The notes under the pieces: generated by a model
Database searches by the model: none
Told to the model about the DNA's origin: nothing
What the model saw: the letters and a program-made list of their open reading frames with translations, nothing else
In this document: one piece after another, positions 28,812 through 40,623 of the stretch
Numbering within the stretch: the stretch's first letter is position 1
Layout: each line of letters begins with the position of its first letter
Source of the DNA: Juglans regia
Taxonomy: Eukaryota; Streptophyta; Magnoliopsida; Fagales; Juglandaceae
NCBI RefSeq assembly: GCF_001411555.2
Contig: NC_049907.1
Coordinates: 5,216,243 to 5,280,242, forward strand
Direction: 5' to 3'
Length of the DNA: 64,000 nt
Position numbers and translations under genes: made by a program

Positions 28812-29190
28812 CATGGCGCCGCCGTGCGCCGGCCAGTCTCACTGCCACCACCGGAGAGTCCCTCTCACGCCGACGACCACCCGAGGCACCATGGATGTCC
28901 CCCACGCGCAGCCGTAGGTCTCCCCCGCGGAAACCCATCTGAAATGGGTTTTTCCCATTTCTATTAACCGGCGCCGCCGTACGCGGCCACCTACCGTCAC
29001 GACCACCACAGCCGACTCCCCCTCACTCCGGCGACCAACCCAGCCACCAACGATGTCCCCCACGCGCAGCCCTAGGTCTCTCCCGTGGAAACACATCCGA
29101 AATGGGTTTCTCCCATTTCTCTCAACCAGCGCCGCCGTAGCGGCCACCCAGGCCACCAGACCTCCACCACTTCACACCGGCGACAATCTC
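28812..29190. repeat. GC-rich tandem repeat, period about 158 bp
   Basis: The word gatgtcccccacgcgcagcc occurs at 28894 and 29052. Both copies are followed by taggtctc(t/c)cccg, gaaatgggttt and cccatttct, and preceded by cgccgccgt and ctccggcgacc words, giving about 2.5 units. The block is much richer in C, G and CpG than its surroundings. Open frames on both strands arise from composition. The two units do not stay open in the same frame, so a protein is unlikely. It may be DNA captured by a transposon. Confidence 0.7.
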
Positions 29191-30419
29191 TACCAGACCC
29201 GGCGACCACGAACTTCCCTTTTCCTCTCCGTCGCACACTACCATTAACACGCAGACGGCAACTCTCTCTTCCTCTCGTCAAACCAAAAACAAACACAGAT
29301 GAAACAAATATGCGAGAAAGATGAAAAACAACATGCAGAAGTGAAATTAGGAATTTTTGCATACCAAACGGTGAGAAGAAAACTCTCAAACAGCACTGGA
29401 AAAAATATTTCTTCCTCAACTCGAAACGTCTGTAGATTGTAGAAAGTATCTTGTATTCCATCTCTTTTATGAAGGCTAGATATTTTGGACTGTCGAAGAA
29501 AAGCTAACCAGACGTTTAACATTCAATTAAGATGTAAAAATGTGACTGAAATGAAAGGAAATGAATGATAGAAGAGGACGATGCCGTTGAATCCATTGAA
29601 CTACTGTTCATTACTGTAGATCTTATAGGTACTTTTAAGATATAAGGGGATATATATATATATATTTCTTTGGTGGTCCAATTGCTTTCTGCTCTGTGAA
29701 GCCAATGGACCACACTACTAAAAAGAAGTAATTTCAGAATTGAATGGTATATTGGACAGATCTATGATATATAATTCTATGCATGCAATGAGACTCTTGA
29801 GAGTGAGAAAAGTCAAGAACCATAATGATGAGAATTTCTGAAAGGAAACGGTTTTAGTTTTGGTCGTATAATGAGATAGCAGGGCAGTAACATGCATACT
29901 TCTCACTTGAGAGGAAAATGACAGTCTTCTTTTTTTTCCTCAGAACAAATACAACTCACAAATGAAGAAAGATGAGTTACAACATTGGGTGGTGGTGGTG
30001 ATGGAAAATGCCTCTGATGTAGGTAGCTGGGTTTGTAGCAGTGCATGTGTTTTGAATGATGTGGCCATGGGTTTTGTACTCTGGAAAAAAATCTATTTAC
30101 AGGCCTGATTATTTACACACTCAACACATCAGCTGACATATTAAAGTACTGTTGTTTTGATTTTTTTGTATACTTATAATAAGGAGTATAACATAAAGTG
30201 ATGTATTAATGCACTGACTAATTATAAGTAGCAGAACTTGAAATAAAAAAAAACTATTGTCCAAACTATAGGATGTAGCTTTAGACATAGCTAACTGGGG
30301 CTCCTCCTGTGGGCATTTCTTTGTGCAGGCATGAAGGAGATTCCCATGAGGATGATCACGACCATCTGCCTCTGCAATTGAGAGGGGATGGATATATATG
30401 AGTAATTTTATATATAACT

Positions 30420-30545
30420 GTGAAGCGTGTAACGCCACGTAATCGTTTTGAAAAAGAGTGGGGTTTATTATTAAAAAATTAATTTTTTTATATAAGTTTC
30501 ATGTTTTATTTACTTTTTTTAAAACGATTATGCGTTTTCTCATAT
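30420..30545. mobile_element. Small AT-rich MITE
   Basis: The left end cacgtaatcgttttgaaaaa pairs with the right end tttttaaaacgattatgcgt as inverted repeats of about 18 bp with few mismatches. Related AT-rich words occur near 50190-50350. Confidence 0.55.
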
Positions 30546-31029
30546 ATATATATATATATACACACGTGTCTGTATGTATATGTATGACAGTTAATTCACA
30601 ACTTTTATCATTTGGAACATCCGACTAATTGTTGGAATTTATACGCATTAATTATTCTTACCATCAAACCATTAACTAGTTCAATCTCACAATCTCCTCA
30701 TCATCACATTAGTCCAAATTCGAACAATTTTAAAGATCTGAATCTTTTAGATCCGGTTTAAGAGCTTGGAACTCCCAATTTTAAGTGCAATATATTAATG
30801 AATGCTTATCCTCCCACATCCCCATTTTCCCTTTTGGTTTTAAATCTCTATAGACAAAAGAAAAAAGTTTCTTTATTAGACTTCAATTACTTATTCTTTC
30901 AACATTTTAACTTTTGAAGGGATATTGCACAGTTTTCGGCTCATTAACCATTGTACGTAAAGATGAGTTGAGTTATGCAATGTAGAGGGAGGTAAAGATG
31001 GAATCTTGTTTGGATGAGAAAAGGCAAGA

Positions 31030-31235
31030 ACACTAGGTTTGGATATAAAGATGGTTTCAACTCATCTTATCTAATCATTACAATTTTTTTTAAATTTTTA
31101 TATAAAATATAATAAATAATTTAATTTTTTAAAATTTTAAAATAATAATAATATTAAAAAATAATATTCTTAATAATATTTTATTTAAATTTTAACTTTC
31201 ATCTCAATTTACTATTCAAACTTCACCTCAATCTA
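31030..31235. mobile_element. Tourist-like MITE copy
   Basis: It shares tataaaatataataaataat and aaaataataataatattaaa with the 25.7-kb and 52.5-kb copies. Its ends read aggtttggatataa and attcaaacttcacct, imperfect inverted repeats. No gene content. Confidence 0.6.
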
Positions 31236-32182
31236 TTCCTAATCTGCATGGATTGGAATGATAAGAAGGCACAATAATAAAGCAAAAAAAAAAAGGAAAG
31301 AAAGAAAAAGAGGACTGCCAAGTTTTCTTATCACGTAATTTCTAAGCAAAAAATTGGAACCCCAAAATTTAATCTACATGCCAAATGAGAGGATGGGATG
31401 GTTTTATTTAGAGCAATTGAGATCACATTAAATCTATTAAATACAAATATTGTATATAATTGAATTTTCCAATTCTCATACTACCTTTTTTGTGAGTGAT
31501 TGATGGGAGATGCTTATTTGTCGTGATTTGTCAAAGAAATTAATTTCAAGTTTTTGTACATGGCATAGTTGAGTGAGAGAACTCATTGTCTACACGCAAG
31601 GACAATTAGAAAACTTTGAATATTGCTATTCACACTCCTATTTCTTCTGTACTTCTATCTTTATGTTCTCAGAGAAACAACCCCCAATTTTCTCTGCCTC
31701 CAAACACATTATTAAAAAACACTTTTACTTATGTTTTAAATGCTCCCAATACACCTTCAAAAGGATTATTTTTGCACTCCCGTTACCTTAAAATCGTTTT
31801 CTTCCTTCGTATCGTTCATTAACTACCAAATGAAAAGTTAGAGACACAATTATTTAATATATAAATTATATAAATTTTTTATTTTTCCTTTACTATACCA
31901 TATATTTTATGTAAAATTATTTTCTAATATAGTTTAAATTTCTTATTTGGAATTCTAGTTTCTTTTCCTTTTTTATGTTCTGGGCTATGTATTCACAGCC
32001 TTCTCTCCGCCAGCACCTTGGTTAGCCCTAAAAGCAAATTGTCTCATTCCTACATAAAGCTCCTCTCTTTGCCAAACCACTCTTCTGAACAGCAGTCCTC
32101 CTACTCTCCCTTTTATTTTCACCGAGTATCTTTATATATACTATTTCTCCTTTTGGGTTTATTGTAAAAATTTAAGAAGAAA

Positions 32183-32212
32183 ATGTTCATCCTTGCAAGC
32201 TATTGTGTTTGA
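32183..32212 (+). promoter_or_regulatory. Upstream ORF 1 in the cyclin D leader
   Basis: ATG at 32183 opens a nine-codon frame (MFILASYCV) ending in TGA at 32212, 71 bases before the cyclin start. It matters only if transcription starts upstream of it. A TATA-like tttatatatacta at about 32130 makes that uncertain, because a start about 30 bases later would still include it. Confidence 0.5.
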
Positions 32213-32239
32213 CTATCCCTTGTTCCATACTCTTATTTC

Positions 32240-32449
32240 ATGAGCTTTTCTCGGGTCTTCGGAGGGTTTTTGAGGTCCTTTCAATGGCGGAAAGTTTTGA
32301 CTGTGTCACCTCAAACCTTCTATGTTCAGAGAACAGTAATACTTGTTTTGATGGCTTTGATTGCAATGCCACTAATGGGATTGGGATTTCCCCCTCTCGG
32401 AACAAGCAAAACAATCACACACACAGTCAAGACCCGATTTTTGATATAA
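32240..32449 (+). promoter_or_regulatory. Upstream ORF 2 overlapping the cyclin D start
   Basis: ATG at 32240 opens a 69-codon frame that overlaps the cyclin start (32284) in another phase. Ribosomes that begin here would bypass the main start, so this frame could lower cyclin translation. The peptide shows no family and is probably not itself the product. Confidence 0.5.
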
Positions 32450-34404
32450 TTAGATCCGAATCCTCGGTGGGTTTTCCACTGCAAAGCGAAGAGAGGGTCA
32501 GAGAAATGGTTGAGAGGGAGAGAGAGCATTTGCCTAGGGATGATTACCTCAAGAGATTGCGCAGTGGGGATTTAGACTTGAGTATTAGGAGAGAGGCCCT
32601 TGATTGGATTTGTAAGGTTGGTCTAATCGGTTCTCTCTCTCACATGGCGTTGTGTTCTGTTTGTTTGATCCCTGATCATAAGTTTAACTCATAATGGCTC
32701 TGACTCTTGTGGATTTTTCTTTTTCTTGGGTTTATAATGTGTTCTTAACTGGTGTTTGACTGCAACACCATTTTTGTGGCTTGCACAAAAGCTTTTTATT
32801 TTTATTTTTTGTTGGGTAAATAATGTGTAAAGGTTCTGATTGGTGTTGATCTTTTAATCGGGTTTCATTTCATTTAGTTTATGGAATCGATGTCCTGTGC
32901 TTTACTTGGTTTCATCATTTCTTCCAAAATGTTGGTGGCTTACTGTTATTAATGTTTATTCATTAACAAGTTCTTCTGGCAACTCGATCGGATTCGTATC
33001 TTGGATTTGAGTTTTCCTTCCATATTTGCCCCTTTGATCTTCTTATTCGTTTCAATGAGATATTGCTCTGTTTTCTTCGTTTCTGATTAATAGTTTGATG
33101 AACAAGTGTAGTCTCTTTCTGATCTCTTTCTTGATTATCGAGAGGGTCACTTCTCAAGATGACAGAGTTTGGTGCATTGTGATCAACAGGCTCATGCCCA
33201 CTACAGTTTTGGACCACTAAGTGTTTGTCTATCAATGAACTACTTGGATCGCTTCCTATCAATTTATGAATTGCCAGTAAGTTCCGATTTTGAAACCAAG
33301 TATACTTCCTTTTTCTATATTAATTTTCTTATTGTCTTTGCTTATTAATTGTCTGTATCATCCATATTTGTTTGTCAATTTTCTTGGGTGTTAGAGAGGT
33401 AAAAGTTGGGCTGTGCAATTGTTAGCTGTAGCTTGTTTGTCACTAGCAGCCAAAATGGAGGAGACTAGAGTGCCTCAGTCGGTAGATTTACAGGTATGAA
33501 ATCAATGCACAATGATTTAAAATTCCGACATATTCTGACTTTGGTATTGATTCGATGCCGTTGTCTTTGTGATGTTTGTTTGTGGGAAGGTGGGAGAACC
33601 AAAGGTTGTGTTTGAAGCTAATACAATACAAAGAATGGAGCTTCTGGTGCTGAGCACACTGGGTTGGAGAATGCAAGCTTTTACCCCTTTCTCTTTCATT
33701 GACTACTTCCTCAGCAAGACCAACATTGTTAAGCATCAATTAAGATTGTCCCTCTCTAGATCTGTACAAATAATATTAAGTACGGTCAAAGGTCTGTCCC
33801 TAACTGTGTTTGCATTATATTTCGTACTCGGATGTTCTTGAGGATTAATGGGGTTGATGCAGAGCTTGGTGGGAATTGAATGCAGGTATTGACTTCTTGG
33901 AATTCAGGCCTTCTGAAGTTGCTGCAGCAGTGGCTATTTCTGTTTCAAGGCAAATGCAAGCAATGGACATTGACAGGGCCATGACTTGTTTCATATATGT
34001 TGAAAAGGTAAAAAAAAAAAAAAAAAATGGTGGTGCCCACAGAAATAAACCATGGGCAGGAGAAATCTACTTTTGCTCTTCAAAAAAGATATGCCTTTTC
34101 ACCGTGTTTTCAATTTGATGAGTTTTGGTATTTTTTTTTTTTACGACTGTGGGATTTGCAGGGACGAGTGTTGAAGTGTCTTGAACTGATCAAAGATCTT
34201 TCATTGATTCATGGGTCAGCTAATGTGGCAAATGCCTCAGCTCCATCTGTGCCCCAAAGCCCCATTGGGGTTTTAGATGCTGCATGCTTGAGCTATAAAA
34301 GTGATGAATTAACAGTTGGTTCATGTGCAAACTCTTCACACAATAGTCCAGATGCAAGGGGAAGTAACCAGGCAAAACCATCCGAAGTGGAGTTCAAGTC
34401 ATGA
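32284..34404 (+). CDS. CYCD2;1: D-type cyclin, D2/D4 group
   Basis: This is a nuclear regulatory subunit of cyclin-dependent kinase A that drives the G1-to-S step by phosphorylating retinoblastoma-related protein. Exons: 32284-32616, 33190-33276, 33395-33493, 33590-33791, 33886-34007, 34162-34404, all GT-AG, with one junction (exon 4/5) splitting a glycine codon; total 361 aa. The N-terminus holds the retinoblastoma-binding LxCxE motif as LLCSE (12-16). The cyclin box spans about 80-210 (REALDWICK, then [15 protein letters not shown], then [16 protein letters not shown]), followed by the C-terminal cyclin fold ([40 protein letters not shown]). The tail words [17 protein letters not shown] and CANSSHNSP match the D2/D4 group. 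The start is the first ATG in this frame. D2 versus D4 naming is tentative. Confidence 0.95.
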
Positions 34405-34525
34405 GATGTGAATTTTTCTCCTTCACAATCACACCCCAAGTCCCAATCAGTTTGGTTGAATGGGAGTTTTGGTGTGTGGTTTTGGAGGGGCCCCTCAGTT
34501 ACAAAGGAAGATAGAAATAGTTTTG

Positions 34526-34531
34526 AATAAA
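34526..34531 (+). terminator. Candidate poly(A) signal of the cyclin gene
   Basis: AATAAA lies 122 bases after the cyclin stop codon, within TTTTGAATAAATAAATTAAG. Plant signals are loose, so this is a candidate only. Confidence 0.4.
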
Positions 34532-35781
34532 TAAATTAAGATGGAAAGCAATTCTCAAGTTTTGGTGTTTTGTTGTCATGCTTGCAGCATGAGAGAGAGA
34601 AAGAGGAAACATTTGGGTAGCCTGTTTATAATCAGGAATTCTCAAGCTATCCATATAAAAAATATATATTAAAAATGGTGGCTGTCAAGGTGGATTAGTC
34701 TGTTGCTGCTTGAGAAAACACAGCTATTTTTTTGGTTGTTGTTGTAGCTTCCATTTCAAATGAGAGAAGAGGAAGTGAGGAAAAAATACAGAGAGAGAGA
34801 GAGAGGGGGGGGTTAGAAATGTCATTATATTTCTATAGATATTGTCGATTCCTTTCTTCCGAAGAGATCTTGACAATGTCCACTAAAATTTTGAAAACAC
34901 AAAACTAGTTTTGTCCCTTTACCATGGTGGAAGGTGGAAGACTCGTATGATGTGATTGGCTTAATGAAACGATGTCGTGTTTGCTTATTGTAACTTAAGT
35001 GCTATCTAGTGTTTTCTTTTGTTTATTATAAGGGGGGTTTTGGAAAGGGCTGGATCCTCCAGGCTCACAATCCTTTTGTCTCGACTCTCGACCCTACGAC
35101 CGGTCAACATCTGGGCTCTGCCCTGCAACCCGAAATAATGGTGAAAAGACGTTCTGAGAATGTGCTGTGCTTCGGAGATTGATTGTTGCACAGAAACGTC
35201 ATTTGGGTTTTCGAATGAGGCCTGATGACAATTTTTTTTTTTTTTGGTTTTTTTTAAAAGATGAATTTATGGGATTTTATATGCAATTATTTTTATATCA
35301 TTTTTTAATATAAAATTATTATTTTGATCAAAGTTAAATGTATAAAAAATATACAAAAATTACTTATTATATATATTTTTTACACGTGTCTTGCTTAATT
35401 AGTCTTGACAGCTAGGTGTTATTTCAAAAATTTTCACAAATGACTTAAATGGAGAATGGATGGAGGGGCTCAATTTATTAGAAAATCAACTACTTTCGAA
35501 TAGAGATGATGTACTATTCTTATCTTACATATAACATGTATTAAAAATTAAATATGTACTCCATTATTATCTAATAATTACTCAATTTATTATGTTGTAC
35601 TTGCTAATAGGATCGGTTTCTCGATACTTTAACCCTATCAAGAAGATTTTCCTAAATGTTTATCTTAAATTATTTTCTTGCTCGTTTGCTCATTTAAACA
35701 AAATGAATCATGAATCATGAATGTTTGTACAAGAAATGAACTTTCCCCTCCTAAAACTTGCACGATAAATGCACACTCGGT

Positions 35782-35816
<35 letters not shown>
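35782..35816. repeat. (CT)n-(CA)n compound microsatellite
   Basis: About 12 CT units followed by about 6 CA units. Confidence 0.9.
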
Positions 35817-38133
35817 AAACACTAATTTTCATAGATCTAAGCATCAATCCACTGAATATGGTCTTTTACCATGGTTGCAGCTATGAGCAAGTAATGCCCA
35901 AGCATGCAATTGAAATCAGCAGTAAAAAAACTTAGTTGATTAATTAGAGTAAATCATGAGCAATTATGTTTCTAAAAACAAGTCAATTAGAACAGATTTA
36001 AAGTACTATTAAGGATCCCAATGGCATATTCACATACATGCATGGCAGGCATATGAGAGGAACCAACAGAGAAAGTAACACAAGACAATTGCCTTGAAAC
36101 TGTAAAAGAAAGCTACTCCATATATTAAAACCAATATCACCAGATTAGCCTCGTTTGTGTGCCCCATTTTATATTTGCATTTTTGTCAGCTTATTATTCA
36201 GTCTCTGTCTCTCTTTCCATGTGTATTTATGTAGAGAAACCCAGGAGGCACGAATAAAGTTATTTAAATCTGGTTCCTAGATATTGTTACCATATAATTA
36301 TATATATGTATATCATATTTACAAAGTTAATGAACAAAAATTAAAAGAATTCAAATTAGCAAAACAAACTTGACATAAAAAGGTCTTAATATTTCATCAC
36401 ATCTCAAAAGTAAAATTAGAATATAAAAAACATATTTTTTCAGTTTTTCAAAATTTAAATTTAAAATAGTATAACTATCTCAGATTGAAAATTTAGATAG
36501 AACGAAATAGACCAAAGAAAAATACTTGGTCTACAAACATTATATTGTAAAATCCTTTCAGTTTTTCAAAATTTAAATTTAAAGTCTCGTATCGAGTCAA
36601 ATCAGTTTATAAATTAATTTTTTGTAAGATCTCTTTGTAGATACATGACTTCTCGAATTCACCCTATGTACACCTATTCAATTAAATTTTGAAGCTATTC
36701 TATTACATGGATCGTGCTAAAAATCATAGCAATTCAATTTATTTATGTATAGATTATTGTTGTAACTTGTAGTAACTCAAAATCAGAAGTCTCTAATTAT
36801 GAAGTTCTTGCTATGGCATAAGTTGTTTCTTCTAGCCTATAAGAATCCATCCATTTCAACTCTGAAAAATTATTAAGTACTCTCACAGTAATAATGACTT
36901 ACTATTCCAATTATATCAGATAATGCAATGGCATTATAATTGCTAACAAAAGAGTTAATTTTAAGGATAAGAATGAGGGTATCATATATTCTTATTACAA
37001 TATAATTCACTTCCACACTGTTAAATAGTACAGAGAGAAAAGTGGGGAGGCCTGTTGCAAAGAAATTGAATGTTGACAAGGACTAGGAATCCAAAATATA
37101 TATATGCTCTGTCGCAAAAACAAACGGACTAGAAATTAAATTACAACAGGCCAGCACGAGACCCAAGAGGGTGCTTTTTTAATCTCAACAAGATAGCTTT
37201 TTTCTAAGTGTGCGTGTTGGGGTATAAGAAATCCTAAAAAAGAAGTGTGCGTGGTGGTGAAAGAGAGAGCACCATTGAAAGAAATGGAAAATGGGCGAAA
37301 AAGGGGTGGTTATGGTTAGTCAGAATCTTTAGCAGAATGCAGAATCAGATCCCTTTCATTTGTCTACACCTTTGGATAATAGAAAACTACTGAATAGCAA
37401 CCACAGTGGGATGTTAATGGTAGGAAAATGATTCAGTCACCAAAACAAATTGACTCATGGGGAAGCCAAAAAGAAAAGTACAAGTATGCAAGTTTTTCTG
37501 GAGCCATGACAGCCTTGGTCGCTCATTTCCTGTTGCCAATTTTAGTATATATCATGGGGCTCAGTGGGAGAGAAATACTAGGAAAGAGATGTACGTGTCT
37601 TGTTTGTGTATGGGTCTGATCTTCTCACTGGCTAAAGAGCAATATTAGGAATACTCATTTTTAGGTCTAATCTAATGAAAAGAATTATCGGATATAACAT
37701 GTTAAGAAAGAAAGAAAACCTACCCATTCATTCACCTCAATTGATTTAACCCGTTTATTTGCATTATTCAGTGACTTGTTTACTTGATGTAAACCAAATG
37801 CTTTCAAAATAAGCCTTGAAATACCTTTCGCCAGTATGGATGAATAAATCCGAATGATTCGAACCCCACATGGGTGAATGAATCCTTCTACAAGGAGAGA
37901 CCTGTCCTAGATGTCTAGATACTTTGTGTTCAAGGTGATAAATATGATTATCATTATCAACTTCAGATCATCCCACCTCCCCCTTTTTGTCATCAACACT
38001 CTTTCTAGAACCGGTTTAGAAGTAATGCTAATGAATCTGAATCATAAAAAGTAACCCACTCAAATGATCTAATGTGTATATGAAAAGAATCCTCACCTCG
38101 AGTGATTGAAAAAGGAGTACACAGATGTGTACT

Positions 38134-38159
38134 GGCATCACATCACATCACATCACATC
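38134..38159. repeat. (CATCA)n pentanucleotide microsatellite
   Basis: Five near-perfect units, catcacatcacatcacatca and continuing. Confidence 0.85.
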
Positions 38160-39228
38160 CATATAAGACAGTAGTGGCTGTAAGGAATTCGCACTTATTA
38201 ATTATTTGACCAGTTGGAGTTGTTATTATTCATTGAACCTAGTTTAACGAGTTACTCATGTTTGACATGTGCATTAGGCTGCTTCAGGACATAAGAAAAC
38301 ACAGCTATTTTATTGAGAATAACGCAGTCATCGCTTTGCACGAACACATAGAGCATATCTAGTAAAGAAAGGAACAGAACAAAGTATTCATTGTCATGCT
38401 CAAGATTACTGCTATCTTATTGTCACAAACATAGTGATTGCCTACTGCTAATTTTTACACAAAACCCCACCCAGGGAGAAAAAAGAAAGAAAAACGTTAA
38501 AGAAAAGGGAGGCACGAGCATAATCAGACAGAGCTATAATTAACAGCATGTGGGCGTCAATGCTTATACAAAATATGATCGATGTTTGATGGGGTCGATC
38601 AACAAATAATATAAGTTGTACGCTACAGAACGATAGAAAGCTGGCAGAGACCAAGACATACCTCGGTGGATTAAATGATCCTGTTGTTGAATTTTGAATC
38701 CTCATTGTACATGTGTTTCTGGACTTCTGATTAGACGTGCTGTGGCCTAATATGAATCCCAGATTTTCTCCAGGAAGTATTCTTACAATTTAGAAGTTCT
38801 TAAAATTCAGAACTCTGCACGATTAGTATTATGAACAATCATGTAAACTCTTGTAAATACAATTGCATATCCAAAAATTGCAAGTAAATTTTATTGCTAG
38901 ACCATTATGGTTATAGTACAATTGGTCTAGTTTGTATCATCGTTAATTATGGTCGACATATTTCACAGTTACAATAAATGTTATACACAACATCAAAACT
39001 AAGCACATAATGCTTGGTGGTTCTTTTTGAAACTTTATTATGAAAGCAATCAGAGAAGAGTAATGCCCTATGCTCAACAAATATTCAACGTTGCCGGGAA
39101 CCCCATCCTTCGGTATTATTGCATCTAAAGCAAGTGGTTGAAGGCAGCTACTGTCCTTGATTATTCTACTCTTTGGGAGCTTATATTTTTCTAGCCTATA
39201 AGCATTATTTAATAAGAGCTTAATTTTA

Positions 39229-40573
39229 TCAGATAAAGTCAGGCTGGCCTGTCGAAGTCAAGCAACGATGCCACATTCTACTGTTGGGGTCCACCAGTCT
39301 GGGATGAGAAATGACTTCAGGAATTGGAAGGTAGACATAGTGAGTGTTGCATATGCCTACTGTAATGCCGCTATATCCAGCAAATGCACCATGAACCTGC
39401 CAAAGCCACACATCCATATTGAACAGATATTAGAACGACTGAACTGTTGAGGGAAAAAATACTAAGAGAAAAGAAAAAGGACAATTGCAAACAAGTTGAA
39501 ACCTGCTTCAGTGAGGGGTACTTGGAGAACAACCTAATATATGCCAGTACCATAACTTGCAAACCCTAAGCAGTTTGAACAAGGTTTGCTTGGACCTAGG
39601 CCAAGCTCAAAATTATCCAAGTTTGACCAATAATTGAAATTGTCACGCCTGAGCTTGCTAGCTCGCCTACTGAAAAATGAGGCAAGTTTGACATCAACTC
39701 AAATAGACCTATGATCAAGCTGGTTCACAGGCAATCTTAAATAACTCAGTCAGTTGATCAGCCTAACCAAATATATTCACGAGCCTAACCCTATTGAAGG
39801 CAATTTTTTTATCCACACTGGAATCAACTGATTTGCTGAACCAAAACCAACTGCAATTTCAGGGACGGGTCAAGGTTTGCAAGTGGATCCAGCTAGGTCA
39901 GTAGACATCATTAAGGGACAAAATGTCCTAATAGGAAACTAGGAAGTCTCAATTCTTTTCTGAAGGGACCATCTGTAGGCTTCGATACAAATCTTGTGAA
40001 ACCAGCCCTTTTAAATATGGAGAAGTTATATAAGCATAATATTACATTTCTGACCATATCACTCTTCAACATACTATATAGTCACTAAACCCTTACGTGA
40101 TAATCCATATCAAAGTTAGAAGGAAAAACATGTGCCATAACTTGCTTTAAACAAGCATATTAAATATCACTCTTCTAGTGCCTCCAACTATCATTAAACC
40201 AAACCCAACAAAACCATTCCCATCCTGTTTTTTGATAAATTATTCCATTTAGTGATCAAAGCCTCTGACCTTGGCTCATCACATGGTAAATAACCTGAGC
40301 ATAGATGTTTATTTTTGCTTAGCTGATCTACTGTCCCTGTTTCAATGCCATAGCAGTCCAAGCCAATGGGTCGGTTGATAGTAAGGATGTTGAGAAATGA
40401 AATCCGGTTTAATGACATACAAGCTTGATATATTATGTCAGAAAAAATCCATACTGCTTCTTGCTCATTAGCAATCATTTTGAAATCCCTACTTACGAAA
40501 TGCAGCATACTGAGGTAGCAGATAGACTCTATTGCTCTACGTGGGGCTGTGCTTTTTTTTTTTGGGGGTGGGG

Positions 40574-40623
<50 letters not shown>

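Larger units (their letters stand above)
34600..39228. other. Gene-free spacer between cyclin and PFK
   Basis: AT-rich DNA with no supported coding frame. It holds a (CT)n-(CA)n run at 35782-35816 and a pentanucleotide run catca x5 at 38134-38159. Words at 35260-35400 resemble the AT-rich MITEs seen near 30.4 and 50.2 kb. The last few hundred bases should contain the PFK 3' UTR (minus strand). Confidence 0.5.

Noticed and set aside
28770..29461. Several GC-rich open frames on both strands
   Set aside because: They are produced by the 158-bp tandem repeat and its high GC content. The repeat units are not open in the same frame.
30121..30438. Minus-strand 105-codon frame with ADGRDHPHGNLLHACTKKC, possibly a small cysteine-containing peptide
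   Set aside because: Begins and ends in AT-rich low-complexity DNA. There is no signal peptide in frame and no family match by eye. A spliced small peptide gene cannot be excluded.
38134..38159. Regular short repeats considered as a CRISPR-like array
   Set aside because: A plain pentanucleotide microsatellite with no spacers, in plant nuclear DNA.
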